A stretch of DNA of 62,528 nucleotides from Betaproteobacteria bacterium (GTDB lineage: Bacteria > Pseudomonadota > Gammaproteobacteria > Burkholderiales > Rhodocyclaceae). The stretch is taken from positions 1-62,528 of the forward strand of contig JACQYB010000048.1 in assembly GCA_016208415.1 (NCBI GenBank), read 5' to 3'. A model generated the notes under the pieces. The model saw only the letters and a list, made by a program, of their open reading frames with translations, searched no databases and was not told the origin of the DNA. Positions 19,278 through 29,427 of this stretch are shown here, one piece after another. Numbering within the stretch: position 1 is the stretch's first letter; the number at the start of each line of letters is the position of its first letter. The position numbers and the translations under genes are program-made.

Positions 19278-20903
19278 TCAATCTCGGCGATAAAGGCGAA
19301 AGCGCTCCTGGCGGTCACCCGGCCGGCGGTCTTCCCAGATCTTCTCCCAGCCGGTCAGGGATGCCGAAGCGGGGTTGCGTCCGGTCTGCTGCACCAGCAG
19401 CAGGGAACATCGGCGGGCGCCGATGCTGCCGTCGGGTTTGGTGACCACGCCGGCAAAGTACTCGAAGGAGGCGCGCTGGGCGTCGCCCAGGTCGCGTCCG
19501 GCAATGCAGTCCGTCTGCTGCGGCAGGGCGCGTGCGAGGGACTCGGCGAGTTTGCGGTAGCTCTTGCCGTAGTCGATCCACGGCATCCACAGCGCCCCAA
19601 CGAGACCCCAGAGGGTAACGACCCCCATGGCCCAGTGGATGGTGCCTCGATTCGGCCCCCTCGGGCTGGTGACGATCAACCCTGTCCAGGCCGCGGAAAG
19701 GAGCAGCGCCAGGGCAACCGGCAGGGCCGAGAACTGCAGTACGAAACCGGGTTCCAGCCGTGTCACTTGGCGCGCGAGACGGGCCGGCCATCCGGAAACC
19801 ATCGCCACCCAGCCGAGCCAGATCAGTCCGGAGAACAGGCTGAAGGTCATCACGGCGAACCAGTCCAGGGCGTTCGAGGCACCGCGCCGCAGGGTCGCGA
19901 CGCCCGGAACGGCCAGGAGTACCAGCGGCACGATGAGCGGCATGACCTCTTCGACGCGGGCCTCCTGGGTCATCCAGAGCACCGCGGCCGTGGTCACGAG
20001 ACCTGCCAGCGGCAGGTAGACGCCCGGGACGAGCAGGTTGCGACGTTCGCGCCACAGCGTCCAGCCGGCCAGCGGCAGGGCCGGCCAGCCATACCATAGC
20101 TGCAATTCCAGGTGGGTGGCGAGACGGGTGGGCCAGTTGGCGTCCGGGGTGAGCGATGCGAGCTGCACGGGCCACCATGCGGCGAAATGATCGGGTCTCT
20201 GGTGCCACAGCGCCCAGAGGTAGCCGCCGAACAGGACGATGGCGATGGCACACGCCAGCGCCAGGCCGAGCCACGCCCTGGGTGTTCGCCAGGCTGCATG
20301 TCCGACGGCCGTCACCAGCGCTGCCGAGGCAAGGACGAGCAGGACGATCGGCCCGGCGGCGAGGGCACCCAGGCCGGCGGCAAGGCCGCATACCAGTCCA
20401 GCGCGCAGCGGTCGCTCCAGCATCAGGGCCAGTCCGAAAAAGAAGGCGGCGCTGGCTGCGAGCGTACCGACGCGCGGCTGGTGCTCATGCAGCGGCACGA
20501 GCAGGCCGATGCAACCCACGGCAAGCAGTATCGCCGTGCTTGCGGCGCTGCCGCCATGGAGCCTGCGCGCGCCGGCCCCCAGGAAGTACAGACCCGCAGC
20601 CGCGATTGCGGCGGAAGCCAGGCGAGTTGCGTCATGGGTGTCGAGCGCGCCGCCGAAGACCTTGGCGCAGGCTGCTGCAAGCCAGTAGTAAAGGGGTGGC
20701 TGGTCGAGGAATGGCTCGCCCGCGAGCGTCGGAGCGAGCCAGTCGCCCCCCTTCAGCAGGCCATAGGCCACTCCAAAGTGCGTGGCGTCACCGGGTTTCC
20801 AGGGATCATGGCCGATCAGACCGGGCAGCAGGTAGATGAGGCAGAGCGCTCCCAATGCCAGACCGGCGGGCGGGAAGCGGAGCATTGCGTGAATCGCTGC
20901 CAT
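19278..20903 (-). CDS. GT39-family glycosyltransferase (ArnT-like), membrane
   Basis: 541 residues, about 12 transmembrane helices. The N-terminal loop carries the conserved acidic residue in HDPWKPGDATHF and the PFLDQPPLYYW segment of ArnT/PMT-type enzymes, which use polyprenyl-phosphate sugars. The acceptor (lipid A, protein or glycan) cannot be told. ATG 20903 is preferred by hydrophobic N-terminus; ATG 20885 and a start at 21011 are alternatives, none with a strong ribosome-binding site. Probably cotranscribed with pgi. Confidence 0.82.
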   Translation of the reverse strand: MAAIHAMLRFPPAGLALGALCLIYLLPGLIGHDPWKPGDATHFGVAYGLLKGGDWLAPTLAGEPFLDQPPLYYWLAAACAKVFGGALDTHDATRLASAAIAAAGLYFLGAGARRLHGGSAASTAILLAVGCIGLLVPLHEHQPRVGTLAASAAFFFGLALMLERPLRAGLVCGLAAGLGALAAGPIVLLVLASAALVTAVGHAAWRTPRAWLGLALACAIAIVLFGGYLWALWHQRPDHFAAWWPVQLASLTPDANWPTRLATHLELQLWYGWPALPLAGWTLWRERRNLLVPGVYLPLAGLVTTAAVLWMTQEARVEEVMPLIVPLVLLAVPGVATLRRGASNALDWFAVMTFSLFSGLIWLGWVAMVSGWPARLARQVTRLEPGFVLQFSALPVALALLLSAAWTGLIVTSPRGPNRGTIHWAMGVVTLWGLVGALWMPWIDYGKSYRKLAESLARALPQQTDCIAGRDLGDAQRASFEYFAGVVTKPDGSIGARRCSLLLVQQTGRNPASASLTGWEKIWEDRRPGDRQERFRLYRRD

Positions 20904-21016
20904 GAGGTGCGCGGTGTTTTCGGGCCCGCGACCCGAACGCTGTATGTTGCGGTGAAGGGCCGTCAGCCGATCGGGGCAGTCACTCCAGTGCCTCCCACGA
21001 CAGGGGGTCATAACGA

Positions 21017-21040
21017 AAAAGGCAGCCTGCGCTGCCTTTT
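21017..21040 (-). terminator. Rho-independent terminator of rpmE
   Basis: Perfect 10-bp stem AAAAGGCAGC/GCTGCCTTTT with a 4-nt loop; on the minus strand the stem ends in a run of T. It lies 21 bp beyond the rpmE stop. Confidence 0.85.
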
Positions 21041-21061
21041 CGCGTCACATCTCGGATGGAC

Positions 21062-21280
21062 TCACGCCGCGGCGCGTTGCCGCGAGCCATATTTCTGACG
21101 GAAGCGCTCGACGCGTCCGCCAGTGTCGAGGATCTTCTGCTTGCCCGTATAGAAGGGGTGGCATGCAGAACACACTTCGATGTGCAGCGGCTTGCCTGCC
21201 GTGGAACTGGTGCGAAACGTGTTGCCGCAACTGCACGTGACGTCGATCTCGACGTACTTGGGGTGAATGCCTTCTTTCAT
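21062..21280 (-). CDS. rpmE: 50S ribosomal protein L31 (zinc-binding type)
   Basis: 72 residues. Cysteines C16, C18, C37 and C40 form the zinc-binding set of the C+ type L31, so this is not the zinc-free paralogue made under zinc limitation. Start ATG 21280 gives the family start MKEGIHPKY. It lies downstream of rho, the classical order, with its own terminator. Confidence 0.96.
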   Translation of the reverse strand: MKEGIHPKYVEIDVTCSCGNTFRTSSTAGKPLHIEVCSACHPFYTGKQKILDTGGRVERFRQKYGSRQRAAA

Positions 21281-21483
21281 GGCGCTTCTTTCAAGGTAAA
21301 GGCGGACAGCCGTGAGGCTCAAACCGCGAATTATCACGAAATGCAGGCCGCTTTGCAAACGGTGCGGTACGGTGCAGCGCTTTCCGCCATGGCGCAACCC
21401 GGTTGCACCGCCACCGGCACACATCCGTACTCGCCTCGCAAGAGGCAGGCGATCTGCTCCCCCGGGGGCGCGGACTTGGCGGT

Positions 21484-22743
21484 TCAGCCGCGCCGCATGG
21501 AATCGAAGAAATCCCCGTTGTTCTTTGTGGCCCTGATCTTGTCCAGGAGGAATTCCATCGCATCCATGTCATCCATGTTGTAGAGCAGCTTGCGCAGCAC
21601 CCAGACTTTCTGCAGCACGTCGGACTTGAGGAGCAGTTCCTCGCGCCGCGTTCCGGAGCGGTTGACGTTGATGGCGGGATACACCCGCTTTTCCGCCATG
21701 CGCCGGTCGAGATGGATTTCCATGTTGCCGGTGCCCTTGAATTCCTCGTAGATCACATCGTCCATCCGGCTTCCGGTGTCGATCAGCGCGGTGGCGATGA
21801 TGGTGAGGCTGCCGCCCTCCTCGATATTGCGCGCCGCGCCGAAGAAGCGCTTGGGCCGTTGCAGGGCATTGGCGTCGACGCCGCCGGTGAGCACCTTGCC
21901 GGAAGCAGGCACCACGGTGTTGTAGGCCCGTGCCAGACGGGTGATGGAATCCAGAAGGATTACAACGTCCTTCTTGTGTTCGACCAGGCGCTTGGCTTTC
22001 TCGATCACCATCTCTGCGACCTGGACGTGGCGCGTGGCCGGTTCGTCGAAGGTGGAGGCGACGACCTCACCCTTGACGGAGCGCGTCATCTCGGTCACTT
22101 CCTCGGGGCGCTCGTCGATCAGCAATACGATGAGGACGACTTCGGGATGGTTGGCGGTGATGGCGTGGGCGATGTGCTGCATCATCACCGTCTTGCCGGA
22201 TTTCGGACTGGCCACCAGAAGGCCACGCTGCCCGGCACCGATGGGCGCGATCATGTCGATGACGCGCGAGGTGATGTTCTCTTCCGCGCGGATGTCCCGT
22301 TCCAGCTTGAGTGCCCTGGTCGGATGCAACGGGGTCAGGTTTTCGAACAGGATCTTGTGCTTCGAGGCCTCCGGCGATTCGCCGTTGACGCGGTCCACCT
22401 TGACCAGCGCGAAGTAGCGCTCGCCGTCCTTGGGGGTGCGGATCTCGCCTTCGATGGTGTCACCGGTGTGCAGGTTGAAGCGCCGGATCTGGGACGGGCT
22501 GACGTAAATATCGTCGGTGCTGGCCAGATAGGACGTATCGGGCGAGCGCAGGAAGCCGAATCCGTCGGGCAGTACCTCCAGCGTGCCTTCGCCGTAAATG
22601 CTCTCGCCCTTTTTGGCGCGGTTCTTCAGCAGGGCAAAGATCAACTCCTGTTTGCGCAGGCGGTTGGCGCCATCGATCTCATTGGCGATGGCCATGTCCA
22701 GCAACTGGCTGACGTGGAGGGCTTTCAGCTCCGAAAGGTGCAT
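21484..22743 (-). CDS. rho: Transcription termination factor Rho
   Basis: 419-residue hexameric RNA helicase. The N-terminal RNA-binding domain has the CSD-like RNP motif GFGFLRS (61-67), Walker A is ASPKSGKT (178-185) and the Walker B region is [10 protein letters not shown]. trxA lies 127 bp upstream on the same strand, an order conserved from E. coli onwards. Confidence 0.98.
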   Translation of the reverse strand: MHLSELKALHVSQLLDMAIANEIDGANRLRKQELIFALLKNRAKKGESIYGEGTLEVLPDGFGFLRSPDTSYLASTDDIYVSPSQIRRFNLHTGDTIEGEIRTPKDGERYFALVKVDRVNGESPEASKHKILFENLTPLHPTRALKLERDIRAEENITSRVIDMIAPIGAGQRGLLVASPKSGKTVMMQHIAHAITANHPEVVLIVLLIDERPEEVTEMTRSVKGEVVASTFDEPATRHVQVAEMVIEKAKRLVEHKKDVVILLDSITRLARAYNTVVPASGKVLTGGVDANALQRPKRFFGAARNIEEGGSLTIIATALIDTGSRMDDVIYEEFKGTGNMEIHLDRRMAEKRVYPAINVNRSGTRREELLLKSDVLQKVWVLRKLLYNMDDMDAMEFLLDKIRATKNNGDFFDSMRRG

Positions 22744-22870
22744 AGCAGGTCCGTCTTGGGCGGTGCAACAACCAGGGGAAAACGAAGGAGGGGCGATCGA
22801 ACGACCGCCGCGGCGCTATCCAGTGCTGAAACGTACAGGCCGCGGCGCGCTTGGAGGAACTGTATCCGCC

Positions 22871-23197
22871 CTACAGATTGCTGTCAATGAAGGCGGTCAG
22901 CTGCGACTTGGAGAGCGCGCCGACCTTCGTGGCCTCGACGTTGCCGCCCTTGAACAGCATCAGCGTGGGAATGCCGCGGATGTTGTAACGCATGGGTGTC
23001 TGCTGGTTGTCGTCGATATTGAGCTTGGCCACCTTTATCCGGCCGTTGTAGTCCCTTGCCACATCGTCGAGGATGGGCGCAATCATCTTGCATGGGCCGC
23101 ACCACTCGGCCCAGTAATCGACGAGAACCGGCACCTGCGACTGCAGGACCTCGGCTTCGAAACTCGAATCGGTGACGTGGTGAATGTGCTCGCTCAT
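22871..23197 (-). CDS. trxA: Thioredoxin 1
   Basis: 108-residue cytosolic disulfide reductant. The redox centre WCGPC is at 32-36 (C33, C36), D27 lies in LVDYWA and the cis-proline loop is IRGIPT. The start follows the GTGAGGAA ribosome-binding site closely. Upstream of rho; a consensus -35 lies about 120 bp before the gene. Confidence 0.98.
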   Translation of the reverse strand: MSEHIHHVTDSSFEAEVLQSQVPVLVDYWAEWCGPCKMIAPILDDVARDYNGRIKVAKLNIDDNQQTPMRYNIRGIPTLMLFKGGNVEATKVGALSKSQLTAFIDSNL

Positions 23198-23549
23198 CAG
23201 TTCCTCACGGGGATAGGAATGGGGATCAAGGGCGCGCTACACGCCGTATTCCGTGTATGCGCCGAAGGGCGTGTTCGATGGGAAGAGGTCGTTCGATTAT
23301 CGCTGAAATCCTGCTGAAATTGTCAATCCATGAGAAGCCCCTGGACTCAGGGAGCATCGTTGCGGTGCCGGCATGCGGGGGCGATCTTGGGTTCGAACCG
23401 ATCCGCTGACGCACGAGAGGGACGAAAGAGCTTTGGGCTAGACTTGGTGGCAGGGGGAGTGGTTGTTTGGTCGCTACTCCCGACTGTGCCACGCGTGCTG
23501 CACGGCGCCCCCCATGACGCGGATCGGCGCCGCTCCAGAGGAAACGAAG
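23198..23549. other. Intergenic region trxA-fdxA (352 bp)
   Basis: Divergent control region. It holds the trxA promoter (23296-23326, minus strand) and the fdxA ribosome-binding site AGAGGA just before 23550. A 10-bp palindrome GGTTCGAACC lies at 23390-23399. I see no gene, tRNA or clear terminator. Confidence 0.5.
23296..23326 (-). promoter_or_regulatory. Predicted promoter of trxA-rho
   Basis: On the minus strand a perfect -35 TTGACA (23326-23321) is followed after 19 bp by GATAAT (23301-23296). The spacer is longer than the ideal 17. The leader would be about 90 nt. Confidence 0.5.
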
Positions 23550-23873
23550 ATGACTTACGTTGTGACCGAGGCCTGCATCAAGTGCAAGTACACCGATTGC
23601 GTGGACGTTTGCCCCGTCGATTGCTTTCACGAGGGTCCAAATTTCCTGGTCATCGACCCCGATGAGTGCATCGACTGCACGCTGTGCGTTCCAGAGTGCC
23701 CGGTGGAGGCCATCTTTGCCGAAGATGACGTGCCGCCGAGTCAGCAGCATTTCGTGGCGCTGAACGCGGAGCTCGCGAGGCTGTGGAAACCCATCGTCGA
23801 GCGCAAGGAGCCTCCGGCGGATGCGGAGCAATGGGCATCCGTAAAGGACAAGCTCGATAAGCTCGAACGCTAG
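23550..23873 (+). CDS. fdxA: Seven-iron ferredoxin (3Fe-4S/4Fe-4S) FdxA
   Basis: 107-residue ferredoxin of the Azotobacter FdI type. Cysteines C9, C12, C17, C21, C25, C40, C43, C46 and C50 fit one [3Fe-4S] and one [4Fe-4S] cluster, with the C-terminal extension ([13 protein letters not shown]) typical of FdxA. Soluble electron carrier; the partner is not indicated by the neighbours. Start ATG 23550 follows AGAGGAAACGA. Confidence 0.95.
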   Translation: MTYVVTEACIKCKYTDCVDVCPVDCFHEGPNFLVIDPDECIDCTLCVPECPVEAIFAEDDVPPSQQHFVALNAELARLWKPIVERKEPPADAEQWASVKDKLDKLER

Positions 23874-24048
23874 CGGGGGGAGGCGGGCACCTCGTGACGG
23901 GGCCGTATCCCCAACGCCGTCCGTGCAGCGCGTCGCGCCAGTGGATCAGGCCCTTTTTTCCCGCCACTGCTTGGACTAACATGAAACTCAGTGCTGCAAG
24001 GCACGGCAGGCATGACATCACTATCACCTACCGGGATGGGAGGAAATT

Positions 24049-24498
24049 ATGCTCGTCAGGGAAATTCTCGCGATCAAGGGAGCTGTCCTCTATACCATCG
24101 GACCTAACGGGACGCTCGCAGAGGCCGTGTCCACGATGACCGACCAGGACGTCGGCTCCCTCGTGGTGTTCGAGCGGGGCCAGATGGTGGGGATGCTCAC
24201 TTTCCGCGAAGTGCTGCAATGGATACGGAAGACTGGGTCCGGATGGGAAGCCGTCACCATTGCCGAGGTGATGGTGAAGGATCCGAAGCTTGCCGGCCCG
24301 GACATGGAGGTGGACGAACTGCGGCGGTTCATGGTGGAACACCGCATGCGCTATCTACCCATCATGGAATCCGGGACGCTTCTCGGCGTCATCTCCTTTC
24401 ACGATGTCGCTAGGGCGGTGCTGGAAGAACAGGGTTTCGAGAACCGGATGCTGAAGAACTACATCCGCGACTGGCCCGCGGAGGCCGAAGGCGCGTAA
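24049..24498 (+). CDS. Tandem CBS-domain protein
   Basis: 149 residues consisting of two CBS repeats (about 10-65 and 78-135), each with the typical VSTMTDQDVGSLVV-like and RYLPIMESGTLLGVISFHD patterns. Stand-alone CBS pairs bind adenosine nucleotides and sense energy state. GGGAGGAAATT before the ATG is a strong ribosome-binding site. Not tied functionally to fdxA or fadD by spacing (175 and 90 bp). Confidence 0.9.
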   Translation: MLVREILAIKGAVLYTIGPNGTLAEAVSTMTDQDVGSLVVFERGQMVGMLTFREVLQWIRKTGSGWEAVTIAEVMVKDPKLAGPDMEVDELRRFMVEHRMRYLPIMESGTLLGVISFHDVARAVLEEQGFENRMLKNYIRDWPAEAEGA

Positions 24499-24588
24499 CA
24501 CACCACATTGGCTCGAGCGGCACGCAAGACGCCGCCGGGCCCCCAGGTTCTGGGCCGCGGGTGCAGCCCGGTCATCAAGGAGGAGACC

Positions 24589-26268
24589 ATGGAACGTGTG
24601 TGGCTGAGCAGCTACCCCCCCGGGGTGCCAGCAGAAATCGACATGAATGAATTCGGCTCCCTGGGCGAGATGTTCGAGCGTAGCTGCCGAGCGTTTTCCG
24701 CGCGGCAGGCCTATGTCAATATGGACAAGGCCATCAGCTACGCGGACCTTGAACGCCTTTCCGCCCAGTTCGCGGGCTATTTGCAGTCCGAACTTGGCCT
24801 TGCGCCCGGGGCTCGCGTGGCCCTGATGATGCCCAACCTGCTGCAATACCCGGTGTGTGTGTTCGGTGCCCTGCGTGCGGGCTATGTGGTGGTGAACTGC
24901 AATCCCCTCTACACGCCGCGCGAACTCGCGCATCAGCTCCAGGATTCCGGGGCCGAGGCGATCGTCATCGTGGAGAACTTCGCCAGCGTGCTGCAGGAGG
25001 TGATCGCGAGCACGCCGATCCGGCACGTCGTCGTGACGGCACTGGGCGACATGCTCGGCTTCGCCAAGGGAACGCTGGTCAACCTGGTGGTGCGCCATGT
25101 GAAGAAGATGGTGCCGGCGTGGAGCCTGCCCGCGGCGGTACGCTTCAACGATGCGCTGGCCCGCGGCGCCCGTCATGCCCTGCGACCGGTGCAGGTGGGG
25201 CACGACGATGTGGCCTTTCTGCAATACACCGGGGGCACCACCGGCGTGGCCAAGGGGGCCATGCTCACCCACGGCAACATCATCGGCAATCTGCAGCAGG
25301 CCCATGCGTGGCTCAGGCCCTTCCTCAGTGAAGGGGGAGAGACCATCATCACGGCGCTGCCGCTCTACCACATCTTTTCGCTGACGGCCAACTGCCTCAC
25401 CTTCCTGAAGATTGGCGCCACCAACGTGCTCATCACCAATCCCCGGGACATTCCCGGGTTCGTGAAGGAACTGCGCAAGTACCGTTTCACGACCATCACC
25501 GGCGTCAATACGCTGTTCAACGCGCTGCTCAACAATCCTGACTTCGCCTCGCTGGATTTCAGCGGCCTGCGCATTTCGCTTGGGGGAGGCATGGCGGTGC
25601 AGAAGTCGGTGGCCGATCGCTGGCAGCAGGTGACGCACACCCCGCTCATCGAGGCGTATGGCCTGACCGAGACCTCTCCAGCGGTGACCATTAATCCCCT
25701 GAACCTCACCAGCTACAACGGCTCCATCGGCCTGCCGGTGCCGTCCACCGAGGTGGAGATCCGCGACGACTCCGGCGTCCCCCTGCCCCTGGGGCAGTCA
25801 GGGGAGTTGTGCGTGCGTGGCCCGCAGGTGATGAAAGGCTATTACAACCGGCCGGACGAGACGGCAAAGGTCATGTTCCCGGACGGCTTCCTGCGCACGG
25901 GCGACGTGGCGGTGATGGACAACCAGGGCTTCGTGCGCATCGTCGACCGCAAGAAGGACATGATTCTTGTGTCGGGCTTCAACGTCTACCCCAACGAAGT
26001 TGAAGCGGTGGTGTCGCTTCACCCCGGGGTGATGGAGGTGGCGGCCATCGGCGTGCCGGACGACAAGTCCGGCGAGGCGGTCAAGATCTTCGTGGTGCGC
26101 CGCGATCCGGCCCTGACGGCTGAGGCGTTGCAGGCACACTGCCGCGAGCATCTCACCGGATACAAGGTGCCAAGGCACGTGGAATTCCGCGACGAATTGC
26201 CCAAGACCAACGTCGGCAAGATCCTGCGCCGGGCGCTGCGCGACGAGGCGCTGAAAAAGGCTGCCTAG
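24589..26268 (+). CDS. fadD: Long-chain fatty-acid--CoA ligase
   Basis: 559-residue acyl-adenylate-forming enzyme that activates fatty acids to acyl-CoA at the inner membrane. The AMP-binding P-loop [11 protein letters not shown] is at 213-223, YGLTETSP follows, the hinge region is GFLRTGD, and the C-terminal catalytic lysine is K544 in [12 protein letters not shown] 24589 sits behind an almost perfect AAGGAGGAG ribosome-binding site. It may feed the bktB thiolase. Confidence 0.95.
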   Translation: MERVWLSSYPPGVPAEIDMNEFGSLGEMFERSCRAFSARQAYVNMDKAISYADLERLSAQFAGYLQSELGLAPGARVALMMPNLLQYPVCVFGALRAGYVVVNCNPLYTPRELAHQLQDSGAEAIVIVENFASVLQEVIASTPIRHVVVTALGDMLGFAKGTLVNLVVRHVKKMVPAWSLPAAVRFNDALARGARHALRPVQVGHDDVAFLQYTGGTTGVAKGAMLTHGNIIGNLQQAHAWLRPFLSEGGETIITALPLYHIFSLTANCLTFLKIGATNVLITNPRDIPGFVKELRKYRFTTITGVNTLFNALLNNPDFASLDFSGLRISLGGGMAVQKSVADRWQQVTHTPLIEAYGLTETSPAVTINPLNLTSYNGSIGLPVPSTEVEIRDDSGVPLPLGQSGELCVRGPQVMKGYYNRPDETAKVMFPDGFLRTGDVAVMDNQGFVRIVDRKKDMILVSGFNVYPNEVEAVVSLHPGVMEVAAIGVPDDKSGEAVKIFVVRRDPALTAEALQAHCREHLTGYKVPRHVEFRDELPKTNVGKILRRALRDEALKKAA

Positions 26269-26627
26269 CAGCCTGCGCGCTTGCCCCTGGTGCCGCGAGG
26301 GGGTGCTGCGTGCATGGTCGATGGCCACCCGCGCGGGCTGGTCGGGCGTGCGATCGCCTTGCCCCCGGGCACCGACCGACGCTTCACCCGCGGCTCTTGT
26401 CCCAGACGTAGCGCTGAAAGCGTTGCCAGCGCGCCACCTGCTGAAGCCGCGGGTTGGCCGCCGGTCGCGCGATGCGCGGCCCGGGGCGGGCTGCAAGGGG
26501 TGGCGCTGGTACAGGGCCGGAATCCGGTTTGCGTCGGGTGCTCATCGCTGCGGGCCTCCACTGTGCGTATGATAGACTCGATTGCAGGTCCGTTCCTCGA
26601 TTCGCAGGCCCTGAGGGGCCTCGGTGC
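26269..26627. other. Intergenic region fadD-aroC (359 bp)
   Basis: It contains a likely small gene on the minus strand (26384-26545) and, before aroC, TATGAT at 26568-26573 as a possible -10 without a clear -35. Apart from this I see no further gene or terminator. Confidence 0.45.
26384..26545 (-). CDS. Possible small protein, 53 residues
   Basis: Not recognised. The start [10 protein letters not shown] is preceded by TGGAGG with 9-bp spacing, an excellent ribosome-binding site. The first half is rich in Pro, Ala and Arg; the C-terminus is an aromatic, basic helix ([16 protein letters not shown]) that could bind RNA, a ribosome or a membrane surface. Codon use follows the host GC3 bias. It is convergent with fadD and divergent from aroC. 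Could still be a chance frame. Confidence 0.5.
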   Translation of the reverse strand: MSTRRKPDSGPVPAPPLAARPGPRIARPAANPRLQQVARWQRFQRYVWDKSRG

Positions 26628-27782
26628 ATGTTCGTCATGTCCGGCAATTCCTTCGGCAAGCTGTTCTGTGTAACCTCCTTCGGCGAGTCCCATGGGCCGG
26701 CCATCGGCTGTGTGGTGGATGGGGGCCCGCCGGGGGCGGCACTGTGCGAAGCCGACATTCAGCAGGAACTCGACCGGCGCCGTCCCGGCACCTCGCGCCA
26801 TGTCACCCAGCGCCGCGAACCGGATACGGTGGAGATCCTGTCCGGCGTGTTCGAGGGACGCACCACGGGCACCCCCATCGGCCTGCTGATTCGAAATCAG
26901 GACCAGCGCAGCCGCGACTACGAAGGGATCATGGACACCTTCCGTCCTGGCCATGCGGATTACGCCTACACCCACAAATACGGTTTCCGCGACTACCGTG
27001 GCGGCGGGCGCTCCTCCGCCCGGGAGACGGCAGTGCGCGTGGCGGCGGGCGCCATCGCGCGCAAGTGGCTGAGTGAACGCTATGGCGTGCGGGTGCGCGG
27101 TTTCATGTCCCAGCTTGGTCCCGTCCCCCTGGAGTTCAAGGACTGGCAGGCGGTGGGGAGCAACCCCTTCTTCTGCCCGGACCCCGGGGCCGTTCCGCGG
27201 CTGGAAGCCTACATGGACGAGTTGCGCAAGTCCGGCGATTCCTGCGGGGCCAGGCTCACGGCGGTAGCCCACGACGTTCCGCCGGGTTGGGGGGAACCGG
27301 TCTACGACCGCCTGGATGCCGATATCGCCCACGCCATGATGGGAATCAATGCGGTCAAGGGTGTGGAAATCGGCGCCGGATTCGCCAGCGTCGCCCAGAA
27401 GGGGACGGAACACTGCGACGAGTTGACGCCCCAGGGCTTCCTGTCGAACAACGCGGGAGGCGTGGTGGGTGGCATTTCCACCGGCCAGGATGTGGTGGTG
27501 CACGTCGCCATCAAGCCCACGTCGAGCATCCGCCTGCCGCGGCGTTCCATCAACATCAACGGCGAGGCCGTGGTGGTGGAGACCCACGGTCGCCACGATC
27601 CGTGCGTGGGCGTACGCGCCACGCCCATCGTCGAGGCGATGCTGGTCCTGGTGCTCATGGATCATGCGCTGCGCCACCGTGCCCAGTGCGCCGATGTGGT
27701 GTCACCTGTACAGCGCATCCCGGCGCATGCTCCGGAAGCGGCCGCTGCGCCGTATGCCTCGCCCCGCCGGGATGCCGACTAA
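26628..27782 (+). CDS. aroC: Chorismate synthase
   Basis: 384 residues; FMN-dependent final step of the shikimate pathway (EPSP to chorismate), supplying the tryptophan genes at 40-43 kb. Signatures [33 protein letters not shown] and [17 protein letters not shown] are present. ATG 26628 is set by GAGGGG 9 bp upstream; the family start [10 protein letters not shown] at 26637 is the alternative. A 20-residue Ala/Pro-rich tail extends beyond the common end. Confidence 0.96.
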   Translation: MFVMSGNSFGKLFCVTSFGESHGPAIGCVVDGGPPGAALCEADIQQELDRRRPGTSRHVTQRREPDTVEILSGVFEGRTTGTPIGLLIRNQDQRSRDYEGIMDTFRPGHADYAYTHKYGFRDYRGGGRSSARETAVRVAAGAIARKWLSERYGVRVRGFMSQLGPVPLEFKDWQAVGSNPFFCPDPGAVPRLEAYMDELRKSGDSCGARLTAVAHDVPPGWGEPVYDRLDADIAHAMMGINAVKGVEIGAGFASVAQKGTEHCDELTPQGFLSNNAGGVVGGISTGQDVVVHVAIKPTSSIRLPRRSININGEAVVVETHGRHDPCVGVRATPIVEAMLVLVLMDHALRHRAQCADVVSPVQRIPAHAPEAAAAPYASPRRDAD

Positions 27783-27802
27783 GTACGGCGGCATGCCGTT
27801 GG

Positions 27803-27844
27803 TTGATGTGCGTCAAGCCCGCCGCAGGCGCGTCTGCGTAATCT
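27803..27844 (+). promoter_or_regulatory. FNR-type binding site and promoter of ydcH
   Basis: TTGAT-gtgc-GTCAA (27803-27816) differs from the FNR/ANR/DNR consensus TTGAT-N4-ATCAA by one base. TAATCT (27839-27844) is a possible -10. With a start at about 27851 the box centre lies at -41.5, the class II activator position. Confidence 0.5.
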
Positions 27845-27926
27845 TGTTCCGGACTGGCGGCGGCAAGGGCATGCGTGTGCCGGCCACAAGACGAACTCAT
27901 TCCACCACTACCGGGGAGCGCGACCG

Positions 27927-28175
27927 ATGATTATCGAACCGCATGACCTGCACCACGAGTTTCCACAGTTCCATGAAGTCATCGAAGTCCTCAGGACGAG
28001 GGATGGAGAATTCCAGCGCAAGCTGGAGGAGTACAACGAGCTGGACCGGCACGTGCGCCGCATCGAGGAGAACGACGAGCCGATCACTGACTTCGAACTC
28101 GAAGACATGAAGAAGCGGCGCGTATATCTCAAGGACGATCTCTACGCCAGGCTTCGCTCATTCAAGGCAGGGTAG
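27927..28175 (+). CDS. YdcH/DUF465 family small protein
   Basis: 82 residues, almost entirely charged alpha-helix, an antiparallel coiled-coil hairpin as in YdcH/DUF465. Residues 29-50 (REFQRKLEEY-like heptads) and 60-80 (MKKRRVYLKDDLYARL) form the two helices. Function unknown. GGGGAG 9 bp before the ATG is the ribosome-binding site. A predicted FNR-type promoter lies about 110 bp upstream, suggesting oxygen or redox control. Confidence 0.88.
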   Translation: MIIEPHDLHHEFPQFHEVIEVLRTRDGEFQRKLEEYNELDRHVRRIEENDEPITDFELEDMKKRRVYLKDDLYARLRSFKAG

Positions 28176-28223
28176 GTCCCCCTTTGTCGCCGGGGCCTCG
28201 GCGACGCCCCGGCTGCCAACCGT

Positions 28224-29345
28224 TCAGCGACGATACGGTGAGGCCAGCGGCTCGCCGATGAACACGCCCTGGGCGGGCCAGGCGACGCTCTTCCAGTAGG
28301 CTTCGATGGCGCTGGCGCCCGCCAGGTAGTGGCGGATCAATACCCCGGCGTGGGGAAATTTCTGCGGGTAATTGCAGGGCTCGGAGACGGTGCCATAGCT
28401 CGCCGTGGCGCCCGCCTCGAGCCAGCGTATCGAACTCATCTGGCTGCCATCGACCAGCACGCCGCCCGTGGAGGTGAGGTGGTCGGCCAAGGCGCCGGGA
28501 ACGAACCCCAGCGTATCGAGCTTCGGTACGTGCACCAGGCCGGTCAGGTAGAACATCACGTCGTTGCGGTTCTCGATGCTGTCCACCTGCAGGTTGCGGA
28601 TCGACAGGCGCGGTGACGGGATGTCCATGGACTGCGGGTAGGTCATGGCGCGGGAACTGCGGGCGGTGTCCGACGTGGACAGCAGGTACGCAGCGCCGGC
28701 AGGGAGGCGACCATCGGCTGCCACACCCCGGTCGATGAGGGCCTTGGCGTGCTGGAAATCGCGCGCCGCGAGCAACATCGACGGCCGGAACCCGAAGTCG
28801 TCGAAGGGCCTCACCGAGGGCGAATCGAAGTACATGTCGGGACGGGTGGGCGCGCAGGAGTCCTGGCATGCGGCCGCGTCGTAGCCGAAAGCCAGCGCCG
28901 CGGTGATTGACATGCATCCGACGGCGAAAGGCTGCGCCCACGCGATGGCCAGCACCTGCACTGCAGGCGGGATGCGCCGGCCGATTTCCTCCCGCAGGCT
29001 CTCAAGGTCCGCCGGGCTGATGCGTGCCGGCGAGCCGGGAATCTTTACCGCAACCACGTTTTCCTGCGGGATCTTGCGCGCCTTGCGATAGTACTGGGCA
29101 ACCTGCACGCTCAAGGGATCTGAGGCGTTGAAGACCAGTCCGACCTGATCGGGCGTGAGGCCGTAACGCAACTGACCGAAGGCCCTCAGAGTCTTCGTGC
29201 TCTGCGCCCGGGCTATGTCGGCCAGCGGTCCCAGGAAGGCGAGGATCATCAGCAGCGACCCTGCGAGCCGCGCCAATTGGCGCGCGGACGGTGCGCCGAC
29301 GGACAGTGGATAAGCCGGCCGCAAACGGGGTGTGATGAATCTCAT
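28224..29345 (-). CDS. TIGR03790 family exported protein
   Basis: 373 residues. A signal peptide (hydrophobic core around 30-45, ending near ARAQS) leads into the family core: LTPDQVGLVFNASDPLS, YYRKARKIPQENVV and a C-terminal DGSQMSSIRWLEAGATASYGT region that includes the conserved PCNYPQKFPHAGVL motif. Function is unknown for the whole family. An alternative start at 29381 would add 12 residues. It is divergent from the MFS gene and not part of an obvious operon. Confidence 0.82.
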   Translation of the reverse strand: MRFITPRLRPAYPLSVGAPSARQLARLAGSLLMILAFLGPLADIARAQSTKTLRAFGQLRYGLTPDQVGLVFNASDPLSVQVAQYYRKARKIPQENVVAVKIPGSPARISPADLESLREEIGRRIPPAVQVLAIAWAQPFAVGCMSITAALAFGYDAAACQDSCAPTRPDMYFDSPSVRPFDDFGFRPSMLLAARDFQHAKALIDRGVAADGRLPAGAAYLLSTSDTARSSRAMTYPQSMDIPSPRLSIRNLQVDSIENRNDVMFYLTGLVHVPKLDTLGFVPGALADHLTSTGGVLVDGSQMSSIRWLEAGATASYGTVSEPCNYPQKFPHAGVLIRHYLAGASAIEAYWKSVAWPAQGVFIGEPLASPYRR

Positions 29346-29427
29346 TGGCCTTGGAATCGTATCTGGTTCAGCGAGGGGCATATTCTAGGCCATGCGAGCC
29401 CCGACGGCCGCCGCTACAATAGGGCCG

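Noticed and set aside
23370-23415. tRNA-like GGGTTCGAACC near 23,390
   Set aside because: It resembles a T-loop, but flanking stems do not pair and no acceptor, D or anticodon arm can be formed on either strand.
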